A program made the position numbers and the translations under genes. 64,000 bases of DNA from Isoetes taiwanensis (Eukaryota; Streptophyta; Lycopodiopsida; Isoetales; Isoetaceae), in NCBI GenBank assembly GCA_021234155.1, contig JAJEKV010000005.1:22023584-22087583 (forward strand), read 5' to 3'. This document shows, one piece after another, positions 59,661-64,000 of this stretch. The number at the start of each line of letters is the position of its first letter. The stretch's first letter is position 1. The notes under the pieces are model-generated. The model worked only from the letters and a program-made list of their open reading frames with translations. It was not told the origin of the DNA and searched no databases.

Positions 59661-59910
59661 ACCCATGTCGTCGCCTTCTTGGGCCGCAGGGGCCAACAGA
59701 TCTCCTCCGACATCTTGTGCAAACCCTAGAGGAGCTCGTTCTATATGAGGGATTCCAGACATTTTCTTATGAAGATGAATAATTGAAGAGACAGCATTAT
59801 GGACGCGGCTACTAAGCTGCAGAAAAATGGAAGATGTGAATTTATTTTCTTGCACAATATTAAAAATGGTAACAGAGAAATGAATTTTGATCTGGGTTTG
59901 AATTTGTTAC

Positions 59911-60675
59911 CAGTAATGTTGGTCCAAAACGTCTAGAATCGAGGTCTCTAGGCTGCAATTTGGTGCCTCTTGAAGACCCACAATGTAGAAATCATATGCA
60001 GTTCCTGCATCTTCTAGTAGTTTAACTAAATTTCCAAGGGGGATCTGCAAAACAGAGGCACAAATTTGATCAGAAATGCGAAGTTCTTGATCAGAAATGT
60101 TTAGTTCAAGCAGCATGTTGCAAATGCATTTCAAATATGTGAAAAAGGATGAATCAAAACGGCACAAATGCAAGCAAGGAAGCTTCGAATTGGACTCAGA
60201 ATAGCCCAGAAACATGCAGAGAGGCGTTAAATCCTTCTGAGCAGCCCACAAAAGAATTGAATGAGAAACCTTCAAATCGAGAATCCAAATCGAAAACCTA
60301 GAAGAAAAATTGATCCAAAAAGCTCCAGAAACATGCAAAATTAGATGAAGATCATACCCTACCATTCATGTTCCATGTGACAACATAGAACTGAAGTCCG
60401 GCGGCAAATCCAGAATGAGCATTGCATAAATTGTTGGGCCGGGGCTTCAAATCCGAGCCCATTGAAGGAGAGATGGAGCAGCTGTTGAGCTGATAAAAAA
60501 TCAGAGCATCGATGACTTGAATGCCATCGATTTTATAGCGCAGATCTGATTGAGGAGGCTCTGCTACTCCGGCATGGAGGAGCTGCTTCCGGGAAGAATC
60601 GACACAGCACTTGTCGTCTTCAAAACAAACAATATACCTGTGCACTACGAGTCCCAGAGGAGATGAAGCGTGCAT
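59911..60675 (-). pseudogene. Inositol polyphosphate 5-phosphatase, 5' exons only
   Basis: These enzymes remove the 5-phosphate from inositol phosphates and phosphoinositides in the cytosol and at membranes. Minus-strand exon 60675-60363 ends with the family's first catalytic block, YVVTWNMNG, followed by a GTAGGG donor. The next exon, 60044-59911 (acceptor ttttgcag), has NLVKLLEDAGTAYDFYIVGL then QEAPNC, the second conserved block, and ends LDQHYW before GTAACA. Downstream catalytic blocks (metal and phosphate-binding motifs) are not found before the copia element at 59.65 kb, so the gene is truncated here unless it resumes beyond the insertion, where only DWF1 remnants occur. The start at 60675 is the first ATG in frame; a TAG precedes it. 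It is close to plant 5PTases with a short N-terminus; the exact member is not known. Confidence 0.75.
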
Positions 60676-63600
60676 CTAAAAGCTACGTCCGGTGACCTCC
60701 GCCATAGCCGTGAGCCAAGAAGTTCTGCCCCATATAGTTCTTCCCCACGCGGTTTTCAAACGTACACGCGCCTTTTTCGGAGTTGTACCTATAACACCTT
60801 TTCACATAGCACACCTGGTATGCCATGTGGCACAATCCGAGCCGCCCATGTTTGATGCATGACATACATGCTTACACGATAATCTACTTACTTAAAATGT
60901 TTTTGCCCTTTCTCTCTCACGCCGGGTGTCCCCTTTCCGGCTCCCAAAACTCACGCTTTTTCCGGCAAAAACGCGTTTTCCGGCTATTTTCTCTCTTCTT
61001 TCAGTTTTCTGGCATCAACTTTCTCTCTCCTGGGTGTGGGCGGTGCCCGTTGGGTTAACGCAGAATGGCGCACGGCCAGAGCTCTCGCCAAAGCAGAGCA
61101 TAGCAAAGCTTGGATATGGAAGATGGCTTGGTTTCTCGGTTATGGAAGATGGCTTGGTTTCTCGGTTTAGGGTTGATAGCCAGTGCAAGGAAGCATAAAC
61201 GGAAAGCAAAATGAGGAAGACAACAAGGAAATGGATTCTGGCAGCTGGATTTTCTTAAAGTGACCGGATTTAGGTAGAAGGCTGGAGCAAATTCCACCAT
61301 TTTGTTATAGGTGACGATTTTGCATTTTCTAATTGCTGAAACATCTCATTTTTTTTTACCAGGAGCCTCCATTCTTCAGGATTTTGCAGCTCTATTAGCA
61401 TAAGGATACGCTCTGATAATATGCCAAAGAAATCAGAAATATGAATTCCGCTTCTTTTGCAGGTGATTTTCCTACGATCTTGCATCTCCATTTATTTTGA
61501 CGATCTTGCATCTCCATTTATTTTGACAGGTCTAAGAAAAGGCTAAATAATGCAGAGTACGGATCCATATTCAAGGCTTTGAAGTTAGGAGATCTCAATC
61601 CGTTTTTGGTAATGCCATCAGATGCCGTTTTCAGAGTTCCATTTTACATTTTCTGCTGCCCATAAGCTCTCTAGAGCTTTCTGATACAATCTTAAATCTG
61701 GGCATGCATAAGTCAATAGCATCCAGCTTACCCTATGCATCTGGTTTTGCAGCTAATACCTAAAAATAATTTCGCCTTCCATCATTTCGCCAAATACCTA
61801 AAATAGAGAAGCAGGCAGTCGCAGGCACCTCTCAGGCACCTCTCCGGCTTCATTCTTACTGCCCAGATACCAGGCTGGAGCTCCAGCTTCAACTTCAGGA
61901 TTTTTGTTCAGTTTCTTTTCCCAGCAATGCCCTTGCTAAATCGTTAAGTTTCAGCGAAACAAAGGGATTTTTGCTCCATTTAATGCACAAAAACCAGGTC
62001 CGATGTAGATGCTTCCTGTTATGTAGAGTCTCTGCACTGACTCTTTTTCTGTATTGTTATTTTTTCTCCTTCTAACTTTATCTCGATTTGTTATCTTTAA
62101 CACTGCAGACACTTGGGGCTTATACTAGATACTCCAGGATCTATTTGAACACCTTAGGCATTTGATTCCATACGAGAAGTACTGCGGCAATACAGAAAGT
62201 TTGGTTTCAGAAAGTATGCAACCGTCTGTTTCTTAAGTGTTTGGTCTGCCCTGCACATTAGCAAAGAAATTAAAGAGACTTCAGTAAATGTGTGATCTGT
62301 TTCTGGTTATGTAGGTGGAAATAAAATCTGTTTGTGGTTATGTAGGTGTGATAATTATCGCTGAAGCATTCTTTCTGGGTTTCTCATTCTTTCTGGGGTT
62401 TTGATCTTCCAACCGAAGGAAGCACAAATGGCAGTGGGCAAAGCATGGGAATTGAGGGAAGGCACCGGTTTTCCTCTCATACTTGATTCTAATATAGAAA
62501 TCGCATCATTGCGTTTTTTTTGCTTCCATGTTTGATCTGCATCTGCTTCAAGATCTTATGAAATCGCTTCTAGAGCAACTCTCTGTTTTACAGGTGATGA
62601 GAGCGCATCAACCTAAAGTGGCCGAATTTCCAATTTTACAAGAATGTTTCAGCCTAAAGTGACCGATTTGGTTCTGCAGTAGCTAATTTTTGTGGAGGTT
62701 CTTTTTTTGGTGCAGAGAGCCTGCATTTGCAAGTTCGCTGATGGGTTTACATTGGTGCAAATTATACCAAGGCGAACATGACAAGCAGCAAAGCTCTATT
62801 ATTTTGATCCACGAGTTTTTTCTATTGGCTTTTCATTTTCGGGCCATCCACAGTCGGTGCCTCCCAATGTGGATATATGGCGATGTCCAGAGGATGCGGG
62901 TCATGAGCTGTGGCCTTTTGTTCACTGATCGGATCTGCATGTTACCCTACTTCAAATAAAAATTAGGTAAACAACCGTTTTTTTCTTTATTCTTTTTGCA
63001 TGTATACATGTTCTTGCCTCTGAGCACCAATAATGATGGAGTTCGTCCCCATTTTTAAATCAAGCTCGGTCTTAGATACTTGAATTTCCTGGTATGTTTT
63101 CTACCTCTAAGCGTTAATTGTTTCACTTTTGTTTCAGATTTATTAAATGCATGTGTGTTTTGAGTTTTATCCTATGTCTGTGGTAACATGTTAAAAATAT
63201 GAATGATGCACCATGCTCTATTTATCTATGAATGATGCACCATGCTCTATTTATCAAGATAATCATCAAAAGGCCTTGCTGACAGGCACTTTGTTTTTAA
63301 GAAACGCCAACATCCTCCATGTTAAAGGGGCATTGGATGCTTTGACAGTGCCTGTAACAGTTGCATCTCACGTTGTTTGATGTATGGCATGGAGAAATGT
63401 GGAACAATTGAATGCTGAGAAAACACCATCTTTGCTTGATTATTTTGGAAACTAATTGTGCTTTCCAAGAGCTATTGTAAAAGTGGAACATTTCAAAGTA
63501 TCGGTCTACTCTGTTGTAGATGTTCCATTTAGATTATGACGTCTAGGGGATTCATTTTAAGTCGATGAGGTGACACCCCATTATTTGGATAAATACTTTT

Positions 63601-64000
63601 GCACAACATAAGTGCTTTATATACTTTGGAAAGATTGCTCAGTGATAAATAACTGTAACTGATTGCTGGACTGTAACTGAGATAAATAACTGTAACTGTG
63701 GAAGTAAACAAGAGGTGCATTTTTGAGTCTTCATGCATCCTTTACATGGTCTATGATTATATGCAATGCTAGCAGTAATTGACTACTAGATTCTTCAGTA
63801 CATGAATTTTAAGCTCTTAGGATAGATTAGAAGCTGTCTAAGAGTGATCTGTGTGTTGTGCATTTGCAGTGGACTTTGGTTGAAAAAAGGGTTGGCACTT
63901 TCTTTCATTTGAGCATGGAACAAGTAAGTTTGCAGATTGTTTTTTTACCCTTTTATTTTATTCGTGATTGTGAATGTTATTGGCAACCCTTTTATCCAAG
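60676..64000. other. No recognised gene; several short tandem duplications
   Basis: The first few hundred bases should include the promoter of the 5-phosphatase gene. Short tandem duplications: 61115-61166 (26-bp unit, 'tatggaagatggcttggttt...'), 61474-61525 (26-bp unit, 'acgatcttgcatctccattt...') and 63199-63257 (29-bp unit, 'atgaatgatgcaccatgctc...'). T-rich tracts followed by 'caggt' and 'gcag' resemble plant intron ends, and a stretch at 63871-63925 could be a small exon, but no protein was identified. Confidence 0.4.

Noticed and set aside
60907-61200. Overlapping open frames on both strands
   Set aside because: Both strands are open because of low stop density in a GC-richer patch containing a 26-bp tandem repeat; no family match.
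63871-63925. Possible small exon (WTLVEKRVGTFFHLSMEQ)
   Set aside because: A single short candidate at the window edge with no partner exons or recognisable family.

Overview
The window is nuclear DNA of a land plant, most likely a seed plant with a large, repeat-rich genome. The evidence is split genes with GT-AG introns, recognisable plant families (AIP2-type RING E3 ligase, DWF1-type sterol reductase, inositol polyphosphate 5-phosphatase, LRR receptor) and many decayed Ty1/copia, Ty3/gypsy and LINE elements. Repeat density fits a gymnosperm, but nothing in the sequence proves the clade. There are no operons; the genes here are not a functional set.

Layout. 1-11725 is copy A of a large duplication and about 27618-39372 is copy B. 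Each copy holds, in the same order, a broken RING-H2 (ATL-like) gene, a plus-strand LINE with a minus-strand LINE nested inside it, a 240-bp tandem dimer and several kb without recognisable genes. Copy A ends exactly at a 13-N gap (11726-11738). 11739-21785 holds an LRR receptor-like pseudogene, an orphan heat-shock promoter (three-unit HSE plus TATA box), a mosaic of related repeats, a cluster of strong RNA-like hairpins and a long ATCT microsatellite. 21786-24298 (minus) is the best gene, a five-exon AIP2-like E3 ubiquitin ligase, although its reading frame is damaged in exons 1 and 3. 24299-27617 is intergenic. 39373-41400 holds tRNA-derived debris, including an inverted SINE-like pair. 41950-44065 (minus) carries an unidentified decayed coding region and a field of GAATCA motifs spaced about 58 bp apart. 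44150-49790 is a chimera of two different Ty3/gypsy elements joined near 48045. 52850-54503 is the 3' end and LTR of another Ty3-type element. 55100-56165 (minus) is a DWF1 pseudogene, 56183-59446 (minus) an internally deleted copia element, and 59911-60675 (minus) the first exons of an inositol 5-phosphatase gene that breaks off toward the copia element. 60676-64000 has only short tandem repeats and unrecognised sequence.

The most unexpected result is technical. Copies A and B differ mainly by a small set of recurring changes at CAG/CTG sites (CTG read as ACG or CG, CAG as CGG or CGA, GCTGC as CTTTGC), in either direction depending on the patch. The same signature appears in the copia element. 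This looks like uncorrected consensus error at plant CHG-methylation sites rather than mutation, so many broken frames here may be artefacts. Biologically, the best leads are the unidentified coding relic at 42-44 kb, the phased GAATCA field, the hairpin cluster at 18.1-18.5 kb and the orphan heat-shock promoter.
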